From assembly GCF_900155575.1 (NCBI RefSeq), contig NZ_LT706966.1, forward strand, positions 2,155,094 through 2,194,306: a DNA stretch of 39,213 nt, given 5' to 3'. A program made the position numbers and the translations under genes. A model generated the notes under the pieces. It was not told the DNA's origin. It saw only the letters and a list, made by a program, of their open reading frames with translations, and ran no database searches. Positions 16,204 through 23,868 of this stretch are shown piece by piece (position 1 is the first letter of the stretch; each line of letters begins with the position of its first letter). This DNA comes from Actinotignum timonense (GTDB lineage Bacteria > Actinomycetota > Actinomycetes > Actinomycetales > Actinomycetaceae).

Positions 16204-17523
16204 CTACACGTCCTCGAGAAGAGTTCCCTTCGTCTCCGGCATCATAGTCCGCGACCAGATGACCGCGCCGAGCATGCACGCAGCGTAGAAGAGGAAGGTG
16301 AAGGTCATCGAGGCTTGGAACATCACCGGGAAGGTGCCGGAGATGATCGCGGCGGACACCCAGTGGGCGGCCGAACCGACGGCCTGACCGTTGGCGCGGT
16401 GGGCCGGCGGGAAAATCTCCGAGATGAAGACCCACAGCACCGAACCGATACCCACCGCGAGCGCCGCGATGAACACGATGATGAGAACCAGCACAATAAT
16501 GCCGGTGGTGGTGGACAGCTCCGAGCCGTTGAAATAGAAGATTCCGGCGATGGCCAGCAGCGCCACCAGGTCGATACCGGCGCCCAGGGTCACCAGCGGG
16601 CGGCGCCCCACCTTGTCCACGAGGGAGCGCCCCAGCAGGGTGAAGGCCAGGTTGGTCAGGCCCACCAGGATGGAGGAGGCGAAGGCGGCGTCGCCGGCGA
16701 TGCCGGCGGACTGGAGCAGGGACGGTGCGTAGTAGAGCACCGCGTTGGTGCCCGCGAATTGGGAGAAGAAGGCGATGAGGATCGCCATGGTGATGGGGCG
16801 GGCGGTGCGCTTGGAGAAGAAGGGCTCCGTTGCCGCGGCGTGCGGGGCGGCGTTATGCATATTTGCCATGACCTGCGCGGCTTCGTTCTTGCCCCACAGG
16901 TCTTCCATGACGCGCAGCGATTCGCTATCGCGCCCGCGGGTGTAGAGCCAGCGCGGGCTTTCCGGAATGAAGTAGCACACCGCGAGGAAGATGAGGGAAG
17001 GCACCGCCTGGATGCCGAGCATCCAGCGCCAGCCCAGCTCCACCGGCATCATTTTGACGATAATGTAATTGGAGAAGTAGGACACCACAATGCCGATCAC
17101 GATATTGAGCTGCACCGTGGCCACCAGTTTTCCGCGCCGTGCGGCAGGCGATATCTCCGCCGTATAGAGCGGGGCGATTACCGAGGAGGCCCCCACCGCG
17201 ATCCCGCCGAGCATGCGGAAGATGAGGAAGAAGACCCAGCTATTGGCTACCGCCACGCATACAGAGGTGATGAGGTAGAGGGCGGCCACGCCTTTGAGGA
17301 CGGGGCGCCGGCCCCATTTATCGGCCGGGATGCCACCGAAGAGCGCCCCGATAATGGTGCCGATGAGGGCGCAGGAGACCGTGAAGCCCAGCTGCCCGGC
17401 GCTCAGGTCCCATTTGTCTTGAAGGGCTGCTGTGGTTCCGGAAATCACCGCGGTGTCGAAACCGAAGAGGAAGCCACCGAGTGATGCGGCGGTGGCCGAA
17501 AATGGTACGAGGTGTTTTTTCAT
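16204..17523 (-). CDS. Sugar porter (MFS, glucose/fructose/sucrose-type)
   Basis: Proton-linked or facilitative sugar transporter with 12 predicted membrane segments in 439 residues. Signature motifs are the N-terminal GGFLFGFDTAVISG, GGIPADKWGRRPVLK in loop 2-3, RMLGGIAVGASSVIAPLYTAEISPAARRGKLV and PESPRWLYTRGRD between the halves, followed by DKVGRRPL and ending near SEIFPPAHRANGQ. The following gene on the same strand is the LacI/GH32 frame, so fructose, sucrose or a related sugar is the probable substrate. The ATG at 17523 has GGAGAGAAC just upstream. The 46-bp palindrome at 17689-17734 lies in the upstream region. Confidence 0.9.
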   Translation of the reverse strand: MKKHLVPFSATAASLGGFLFGFDTAVISGTTAALQDKWDLSAGQLGFTVSCALIGTIIGALFGGIPADKWGRRPVLKGVAALYLITSVCVAVANSWVFFLIFRMLGGIAVGASSVIAPLYTAEISPAARRGKLVATVQLNIVIGIVVSYFSNYIIVKMMPVELGWRWMLGIQAVPSLIFLAVCYFIPESPRWLYTRGRDSESLRVMEDLWGKNEAAQVMANMHNAAPHAAATEPFFSKRTARPITMAILIAFFSQFAGTNAVLYYAPSLLQSAGIAGDAAFASSILVGLTNLAFTLLGRSLVDKVGRRPLVTLGAGIDLVALLAIAGIFYFNGSELSTTTGIIVLVLIIVFIAALAVGIGSVLWVFISEIFPPAHRANGQAVGSAAHWVSAAIISGTFPVMFQASMTFTFLFYAACMLGAVIWSRTMMPETKGTLLEDV

Positions 17524-17688
17524 GTTCTCTCCTCACCGTTGAGAATGCTGTTCGTGGCTGGTGCTGCGAGGGCGGGAACGGTGCGCTTCCGTTGCGCCCC
17601 GTGCTCCTTACCCCGTGCCCCGTTTCCAGCTCAGGAAAGGGGCAGACCGGCCGGTGCATTCACTCTAAGAAGAAGTGCTGGCGTGAGA

Positions 17689-17734
17689 TAGGCCCGTCTC
17701 CTAAAATTTGCGCAAATTCTAGGAGACGGGCCTA
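17689..17734. promoter_or_regulatory. 46-bp near-perfect palindrome between malQ and the sugar porter
   Basis: The arms at 17689-17703 and 17720-17734 are perfectly complementary over 15 bp. The centre, 17705-17718, is itself the perfect palindrome AATTTGCGCAAATT. Only the pair 17704/17719 mismatches. The central CG within TTGCGCAA resembles LacI-family operators. It lies about 57 bases after the malQ stop and 166 bases before the porter ATG (minus strand), so it may be an operator, a terminator of malQ, or both. Confidence 0.6.
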
Positions 17735-17790
17735 GCTGCGTCGTCGTACCTTTTAAGACAGTCGCGAACCGCTACTGTGCCTGAGCTGCC

Positions 17791-19947
17791 TTAGCCGCGC
17801 GGGTGGCAGCGCTCGTATTCCGCCGTGTACGCGGCGATGAGGGAACGCAGCCGGGGGTGCTCGCCCAGGTCCTCGGTGAGGACCACCTTCTCGGTGCCGT
17901 CGGCCAGCGGGATCTTCCAATTCGGGTATTCGGTATCGGTGCCGGGCTGGTTTTGGGTGCGCCGCTCGCCCACCGCGTCCACCAGAGCAATGGCCTGGAG
18001 CTGGGCGGGGGTGCGGGCAATATAGCAGTGCATCGCCTCGATGAGCTCGCGTTCGGTGGGATCGTGGCTCTCCAACAACCCGCAGCCGCACAGGGTGTCA
18101 ATAAGCACGCTGCGCTCGCGGCGGGCTTCTTCACGCACCTGCTCCACGGGCTCCACCAGGATATCCAGGGAGGCGCGCAGGTCCACGTGTTCGCCGGCCA
18201 GGTAGCCGGCCAGCGGGGGCAGGTCGTGGGTGTCCACCGTGACCAGGGAGGCGCTGCGGTAGTGTTCGGGGGCGCGGAAAGCTTCCCCTTCCTTTTCGAA
18301 GAGCATAACGGAGGTGCCGAAAATGCCCCGTTCGGTCAGGAAATCACGCACCCAGGGCTCCACGTTGCCCAGGTCTTCCCCGATGAGGAAGGTGCCTGAG
18401 CGCGCCGCTTCCAGCATGAGCACGCCGATGAGGGCTTCGTGGTTGTAGTACACGTAGGTGCCGTCCACCGGCTTATTGCCCGCCGGGATCCACCACAGCC
18501 GGAAGAATCCCATCACGTGGTCGATGCGCAGCGCCCCGGCATGGCGCATGACGGTGCGGGCCATATCGCGCACCGGTGCGTAGTGCTGGCGGTCGAGCTC
18601 CACCGGGTTGAAGGGCGGCGGGGACCAGTCTTGGCCGAGCTGGTTGTACATATCGGGCGGGGAGCCCACGCTCACGCCGCTGGCGAAGGCATCCGGGTTG
18701 GCCCAGGCGTCCGCGCCGCAGGCCTGCACCCCCACCGCGAGGTCGTGCACCACGCCGATGCCCATGCCGGCATCGCGCGCCACTTTCTGGGCGGCTTCCA
18801 GCTGCTGGTCCATGACCCACTGGCACCAGCAGTAGAAATCGATGCGTTCGCTCAGCTCCGTGCGTTCGCGGCGCGAGGCCAAGGTGTCGGGGCGCTCGCA
18901 TTCAACCGGGAAGTGCTTGCCGTAGCGCTCAAACATCGCGCACCAGAACGCGAAATCTTCCAGGCCCTGCCCCTCAGCCGCGCGGAACGCGTCGAAATCG
19001 GCCTGGCGGGCGTGGCTGCGCGGTTCGCGGTAAATCACTTCGAGGGCGCTGCGTTTGGCTTCCCAGCAGGCGCTGCGATCCAGCAGAGTATTGTGCAGCG
19101 AGGATTCCTTAGGCGCCTGCCCCGCCCACGTGACCATGGAGCGCTTGCCGGAGTCCATATAGGCCACTTCGCGGATGTCCTCCGGGCGGATGTAGAGGGG
19201 GTTGAAGAAGCGGCGCGACGTCGGCAAATACGGCGAGTTCGTGAGCTGCCCGCACGGTTCGGCGGCGTGCAGCGGGTTAATGAGCACAAATTGCGCCCCC
19301 AGCCCGCCGAAGAGCGAGCCGAGTTCGGCCAGGTCCGCGGTGTCCCCCGTGCCCCAAGAGTCACGCGAGCGCACCGAGTAGAGCTGGCTCATGACGCCCC
19401 AGCCGGCCACGCCTTTTTCTGCCGGGGCGGGTAGGCGCGCGGGTACCACGATGAGCGCGCCGCTATGCCAGGTGGCGGCCTCCTCCCCCGCGGCTGGCGG
19501 GGTGACCTTGGCGCGCACCGTATGGTAGCCGAGCGGCAGGTTACCCGGGATGATGAAGGCGGCGCGGCCAATCATGGCACCGTCGATAAGGCGCGGGAGT
19601 TCAAAATCTTCGGACTGCACGGCGGGTAGTTCCGCGCCGTCTTCCAGTTCGTAGGTGAGGGCCACGGCGGCACCGTGGGGCACATGCACGCGGATGATCT
19701 GCTCATTGCCTTCGCGCACCACCGTGGTGGCGGGCAACACGTGGCGCCATTCGCGGCTATCGACCGTGTCCAGCGCCGCCTGCGCCGCTTCCGGAGTGGA
19801 GGTATCAATCCCCATGGCCGCGAGCACCGCGACGAGCGTATCGGCATCCACCGTCACGTATTCGCCCGCGAAACTCCAATAATGCGTTGCCACTCCGTAT
19901 GCATCAGCGATGCGGTTGAGCATATCTTGCGGTGGTGAACCCGCCAT
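17791..19947 (-). CDS. malQ: 4-alpha-glucanotransferase (amylomaltase)
   Basis: GH77 enzyme that rearranges alpha-1,4-glucans in maltodextrin and glycogen metabolism. The 718-residue length with an extra N-terminal beta-rich region (about residues 1-160) is usual for actinobacterial MalQ. Catalytic motifs are present: RIDHVMGFFRLWWIP with the nucleophile Asp near residue 472, GEDLG with the acid/base Glu, and the transition-state Asp in VDTHDLPP. ATG 19947 follows AGGAGGGAACC, which decides the start. It is upstream of the sugar porter on the same strand but separated by 267 bases and a large palindrome, so it is probably its own unit. Confidence 0.95.
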   Translation of the reverse strand: MAGSPPQDMLNRIADAYGVATHYWSFAGEYVTVDADTLVAVLAAMGIDTSTPEAAQAALDTVDSREWRHVLPATTVVREGNEQIIRVHVPHGAAVALTYELEDGAELPAVQSEDFELPRLIDGAMIGRAAFIIPGNLPLGYHTVRAKVTPPAAGEEAATWHSGALIVVPARLPAPAEKGVAGWGVMSQLYSVRSRDSWGTGDTADLAELGSLFGGLGAQFVLINPLHAAEPCGQLTNSPYLPTSRRFFNPLYIRPEDIREVAYMDSGKRSMVTWAGQAPKESSLHNTLLDRSACWEAKRSALEVIYREPRSHARQADFDAFRAAEGQGLEDFAFWCAMFERYGKHFPVECERPDTLASRRERTELSERIDFYCWCQWVMDQQLEAAQKVARDAGMGIGVVHDLAVGVQACGADAWANPDAFASGVSVGSPPDMYNQLGQDWSPPPFNPVELDRQHYAPVRDMARTVMRHAGALRIDHVMGFFRLWWIPAGNKPVDGTYVYYNHEALIGVLMLEAARSGTFLIGEDLGNVEPWVRDFLTERGIFGTSVMLFEKEGEAFRAPEHYRSASLVTVDTHDLPPLAGYLAGEHVDLRASLDILVEPVEQVREEARRERSVLIDTLCGCGLLESHDPTERELIEAMHCYIARTPAQLQAIALVDAVGERRTQNQPGTDTEYPNWKIPLADGTEKVVLTEDLGEHPRLRSLIAAYTAEYERCHPRG

Positions 19948-20145
19948 GGTTCCCTCCTTGTGTCTCCCCGTGTGTCCCCGGTTGCTCGCCTCCGGTGGCG
20001 AGCCCGGTTACTAGAATATCTGCTCCGTTGCCTTTCCGTGGAATTTGGCGCCGTGGTGGGGATGGTGCGACGACGACGGCGCAGCTGGCGCGGGCACCCT
20101 GCCATGCGCCGTTGGCCCCGGGCCGGGCACCGTTGGCGCGTAGCA

Positions 20146-20162
20146 GGGCACCGCTGGTGCCC
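20146..20162. terminator. Hairpin after the LPATG protein gene
   Basis: GGGCACC (20146-20152) and GGTGCCC (20156-20162) form a 7-bp stem with loop GCT, 18 bases beyond the minus-strand stop at 20180. The surrounding 20100-20175 is very GC-rich with repeated GGGCACC and CCGGGC words. Confidence 0.45.
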
Positions 20163-20179
20163 GGCCGGGCAGCGTCAGT

Positions 20180-22036
20180 CTAGGAATTCACGCGGGTATT
20201 CCGGCGTACCCGAAGCACCAGACCGGCCGCCAATGCACCGCCGGCAATCAGGCCGAGCATCGCCATTCCGCCCGCGCCGGTAGCCGGGAGGCGTGTGCCG
20301 GGAACGGCGGGGCGAGTTGGCCGCGGCGCAGGGGTTGTCGGGCCGGATGTCGGGACTGGTGCGGGCGTGGTTGGCTCCGCCGTTGGGACTGGTGCAGGCG
20401 ACGTGCTTGGCCCCGTTGTCGGTTCCGGGGCTGGGGTGGTCGGGTCAATGGTGGGTTCGACCGTTGGCTCGGGCTCCACCGTCGGGACTGGTGCGGGCGA
20501 CGTCGGCTCTGGCGCCGTTGGTTCCGGCTCCACCGTGGGTTCCGGCGTAGTTGGCTCCACTGTCGGCTCCGGCGCGGGCGGAGCGGGAGGCGCCACGGCC
20601 TTCACTTTCACGCGCACCTTCACCTTCGCTCCGGGAGTCACGTGGGTGCCCCGGCAGGAAAGCTGCGCGCCAGCGGCGCCATCCGTGACAGTGCAGGAGG
20701 TGCGGGGAGTCACTGCCGTGTATTGGCCAGCTTTCGCCGCTCCGACTGCGCTATCGCGGTCGGTCTCCACAATGTCCGAGAGTCCGATAATCTGCCACGT
20801 GGCGGGCGTGCCGTCGGCATAGGTGCCGCCGGTAAGCGGCAGGTTCTCCGCGGCCCACTCCCCGGAAATATAATTTCCTGGATTGCTGGCCACGAATTCA
20901 AATTCTTGTTCGGTTTCCGCCGCAACGTTGGTGGGAGCGGCGGGCGCCACCATGCTCACGCCTGTCGCTACGTCGGTCGCGCCGCTGAGCGGAGTCCCAA
21001 TAACCGCGAACTCCGGAGCATTCAATTTCGGGGTGCCGCGGTACATGGTGAAGAGCCGCCCCGTATCCCCGTAGGCGGTGGTGTCACTGGCGGCGTCATA
21101 ATTATCGACGGCCACCTGCCAGAATTCGCCGCTCTGATATTCGGTGAAGCCAAATAATCCTGGACGGATCATCATGCCGCTGACGAATTGGAGATTCTCA
21201 TTTTCGAGCGAGCTGCTCGGCGTGGAATAGGCGTCGTCGTGCAGCTCCGCTTTATGCAATTCGTGCACCTGTACCGTGCTGGCCTCCACTAAGCCCGGCA
21301 TCTTAATTCCCTGGGCGGTGATGGTGTCTCCGGTTTTCGCGCGCACCAGGCTGTTTGAGCGCATGGCCCAATATGTTCCGTCCTGGTAGAGCATTCCCTG
21401 CGCGGCCGAATGCGAGCTTTCCCCGGCGAATTCGCCGCTGTTGGTGAAATGGGTGCCGCCCCATGCGGGAGTGATGATGTCGGTAAGCGGCCGCGCCGTC
21501 ACCATATCGGAGCGTTCCTTGATGAAAACATAATTCGGTTGGCCCTGGACGGGCACCAGGGCTGCGTCAAGCACCTGGTCGCCGTGGGGCATAGCGCCCA
21601 GGCGGGTGGTAACCACCTGGTTTTCCGCGGCCAAAGCGGGGTCTTTCGCTATTTTGATGAAGGAATAATTCGCGATCTCCGGGGCGCAATCCCCCTGCCC
21701 TTTCGAATATCCGGTTGCGGCGTAAATATTGCCGTCGGCGGGGTTGTAGACCATCGCTTCGACGATATTTCCGACCGTCCCTATTTTTGTTGTTTCCCAA
21801 CCGGATGCGGTTCGGGTGTTTTTCCAGATTTCTGTTCGTCCGCGCGGAGCATCCGCCGGGCAGGACCCGGGGTTATCGAAAACGTGCTTCGCGGTAATAA
21901 TGGAGTTGGAATCGGTGGCGAAACTTGCCGGTTGTTGTGCCAGTGCGGCAACCGAGCCTGCCCCGATAACGGCGAGCGCCGCAATAGCAGCTCCGGCGGT
22001 GCGTGTGTGGCGCGAAAAAGCTCTCAGGATAGACAT
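20180..22036 (-). CDS. LPATG cell-wall-anchored surface protein
   Basis: Secreted, sortase-anchored protein of 618 residues; the main domain is not one I recognise. It has a signal peptide with a basic start (SRHTRT) and a hydrophobic core ending ALAQQPA (about residues 1-36). The 370-residue exported domain contains phrases such as MVYNPADGNIYAATGY and MPHGDQVLDAAL, which suggest beta-propeller blades. A short beta-rich module ends near residue 490 with the paired cysteines SCTV and LSCRG. A Pro/Glu/Thr stalk (EPTVEPTTPEPT repeats) leads to LPATG, a membrane helix and the tail RVRRNTRVNS. The ATG at 22036 follows GAAAGGGCAG. It may be an adhesin or a wall-bound sensor. Confidence 0.8.
   Translation of the reverse strand: MSILRAFSRHTRTAGAAIAALAVIGAGSVAALAQQPASFATDSNSIITAKHVFDNPGSCPADAPRGRTEIWKNTRTASGWETTKIGTVGNIVEAMVYNPADGNIYAATGYSKGQGDCAPEIANYSFIKIAKDPALAAENQVVTTRLGAMPHGDQVLDAALVPVQGQPNYVFIKERSDMVTARPLTDIITPAWGGTHFTNSGEFAGESSHSAAQGMLYQDGTYWAMRSNSLVRAKTGDTITAQGIKMPGLVEASTVQVHELHKAELHDDAYSTPSSSLENENLQFVSGMMIRPGLFGFTEYQSGEFWQVAVDNYDAASDTTAYGDTGRLFTMYRGTPKLNAPEFAVIGTPLSGATDVATGVSMVAPAAPTNVAAETEQEFEFVASNPGNYISGEWAAENLPLTGGTYADGTPATWQIIGLSDIVETDRDSAVGAAKAGQYTAVTPRTSCTVTDGAAGAQLSCRGTHVTPGAKVKVRVKVKAVAPPAPPAPEPTVEPTTPEPTVEPEPTAPEPTSPAPVPTVEPEPTVEPTIDPTTPAPEPTTGPSTSPAPVPTAEPTTPAPVPTSGPTTPAPRPTRPAVPGTRLPATGAGGMAMLGLIAGGALAAGLVLRVRRNTRVNS
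20350..20580 (-). repeat. Pro/Glu/Thr stalk repeat region
   Basis: Imperfect short repeats encode runs such as VEPTTPEPT and PAPVPT between the folded part and the LPATG signal. Such low-complexity stalks span the peptidoglycan and often vary in length between strains. Confidence 0.7.
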
Positions 22037-22196
22037 GCTCTGCCCTTTCAGAGACGACTAAACTTTCCTCCATCTTAACTAATTATTCACAACTTGTGGG
22101 GAATTCCGGCGCAAAATCTATGCGGAACTGCATATCTAAAACATCAAATTATTTCGGTGCGAAAATCTATGCCTGCGAAAAATCGCACACGGCGCC

Positions 22197-22292
22197 CTAC
22201 GGCCGTGCGGACGAGCCTACATCGTACGGGCGGGTCTACGTCGCGCAGGTGGGCCTACGCCCCGCAAGCATGCCTAAACCGTGCGCGCAGGG
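22197..22292 (-). repeat. About five decayed 19-bp tandem units carrying stop codons
   Basis: CTA occurs at 22197, 22217, 22236, 22255 and 22274, spaced 20, 19, 19 and 19 bases. Neighbouring units match at 11 to 13 of 19 positions. The last unit contains the stop codon of the MFS gene. On the minus strand each unit carries TAG, so successive stops fall in different frames after the gene. Confidence 0.6.
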
Positions 22293-23626
22293 TAGGCGTG
22301 CCGAAGGTAGATAAAGGAAATAATCGTTGCACCCGCGATAAGCAGCCAGGTTATCCCGTAGGGCAGCGCAGAAATGCCATCTCCCGATACGAAAGCCAGG
22401 GCCACGATGGAGGTGGTCAGCGGGATAAACATCGTGGATGCGAGGGATTCCACGATCACCGCAGAGCTGGCCATCTCCTCGATGGTGATGCCGTCGGGTT
22501 CATCCGGGTCGTCGAAGAAAATATTGAGGGTGTCCAGGTAGGCGATGCCTATGCCGATCCCGGCAAGGGTCCACGCGATGCAGAAGACAGGCGTAGCTGA
22601 TACCGGGCGCCACCCGAAGAAAATCCACGCCGCGAAGAAGAGCGCCGCGAGCGCGATGAAACCGAGGCCGAAAATAACACGGAGCTGATATCCGCGCCGA
22701 GACGCGGCCGGTTTGATACCGCAGACCACGCCCACAACGGCCCAGCCGAGCCCGCCGCCCATAATGATGATGCCCAGGGCGTCCGGGCCGGCCTGGTAGA
22801 GGTCGTGCGCGGTGAGGGAAACGAGTTCATTTCCCGCAAAATAGCCGCCGGTCAGGAAGAGCATGCCGGCCAGTGCGGCGCGGCGGGGTGTTTTTTGAGT
22901 GAAGGTGCCCTGCGGCATGAGGAGCACGGCCACGCGGCCCAGCACGGCCACCCCGATGACCATGAGCACGATCTTGAGCGGGCCGGATGCCGGAATAATT
23001 GTTATTCCCACGCCCGCCACGATGAGGAGGAGCGCGGTATAGGAGAAGGGTGATTCTTTGCGTTCCCCTTCGGTTTGAAGATTGAGGGCGATAACGAAGC
23101 GGGCTATCAGAAGTAGCGGGAGGTAGAGGAGCATGGCCCAGCGCCAGGAGAGCAGGTGCGTTGCCCACGCCGCATAGGCCGGGCCTACCACGGAGGAGAC
23201 CACCCAGCTGGCGGAGGAAAAAGCTAGGGTGAGGCGCCGGGCACGCCCGGATAGCCCCAGCGCTACCGCGCCGATGGAAGTCATGGCCAGGGTGGAACCG
23301 GCCAGCCCCCGGATCACCGCACCGAGAAGATAGACCGAGATATGGGGCGCCGCAGCGCTGGTGCACGCACCCAGCACCAGGAACACGGTGGCGCCCATGA
23401 GGAGGCGCGGCAGCCGCATCCGATTCATGAGCGCCGCACCGATGGGCAGCCCCGCCATGGAAGCAATCGCGGATACTCCCATAATCACGCCGTAGAGGTT
23501 TTGCGCGTGCAGGTCTTTGGCCAGGATCGGCAAAATCAGCTGGTTGAGGTAGGTCTGCATTCCCCCGATAAGTTCGAGGATAATGACGGCAATAGCGATC
23601 ACCAGCCCGGCGCTTCGTTTTTTCAT
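22274..23626 (-). CDS. MFS transporter (exporter-like)
   Basis: Membrane transporter of 450 residues with 12 to 14 hydrophobic segments, starting with the helix LVIAIAVIILELIGGMQTYL. The loop 2-3 motif is degenerate (ALMNRMRLPRLLMG). An acidic stretch, DDPDEPDGITIEE, precedes the last helices. The layout resembles DHA2/14-TMS drug exporters, but the substrate cannot be read from the sequence. The ATG at 23626 has TACAGT six bases upstream and no Shine-Dalgarno, suggesting a leaderless message. Stop-carrying repeats follow the 3' end. Confidence 0.82.
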   Translation of the reverse strand: MKKRSAGLVIAIAVIILELIGGMQTYLNQLILPILAKDLHAQNLYGVIMGVSAIASMAGLPIGAALMNRMRLPRLLMGATVFLVLGACTSAAAPHISVYLLGAVIRGLAGSTLAMTSIGAVALGLSGRARRLTLAFSSASWVVSSVVGPAYAAWATHLLSWRWAMLLYLPLLLIARFVIALNLQTEGERKESPFSYTALLLIVAGVGITIIPASGPLKIVLMVIGVAVLGRVAVLLMPQGTFTQKTPRRAALAGMLFLTGGYFAGNELVSLTAHDLYQAGPDALGIIIMGGGLGWAVVGVVCGIKPAASRRGYQLRVIFGLGFIALAALFFAAWIFFGWRPVSATPVFCIAWTLAGIGIGIAYLDTLNIFFDDPDEPDGITIEEMASSAVIVESLASTMFIPLTTSIVALAFVSGDGISALPYGITWLLIAGATIISFIYLRHAYPARTV

Positions 23627-23632
23627 GGTCTA

Positions 23633-23638
23633 ACTGTA
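23633..23638 (-). promoter_or_regulatory. -10 element of a likely leaderless MFS transcript
   Basis: TACAGT on the minus strand ends six bases before the ATG at 23626, and no ribosome-binding site is present. The same spacing is seen before rpiB, pepO, the ABC ATPase and the TetR gene. Confidence 0.4.
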
Positions 23639-23868
23639 GCCGGGCCGGAAGTCCCAAGAAATACCGAAGCCGCCACAAGATCTCGCCACAAGGCCCGTCT
23701 CAAAATATGGACACATATGCTATGGTGGCTTCGTTCGACCAAGCACGCATCTTGACGCCACCGCTATAAAACAGCGCGATCCGGTGCGAAACAACACTAT
23801 TCGAGCGCCACACTCTCCACGTATGCGCGATATGGCCTGTTCAGATGCTGAGATTGTGAAAGGTTTCT

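Noticed and set aside
17753-17793. Stop-like words at 17753, 17772 and 17791 spaced 19 bases after malQ
   Set aside because: The spacing matches the other 3'-end arrays, but the units share almost no sequence, so chance is likely.
23720-23765. tRNA-like GTTCGA segment upstream of the SulP gene
   Set aside because: No acceptor, D or anticodon stem can be drawn around it.
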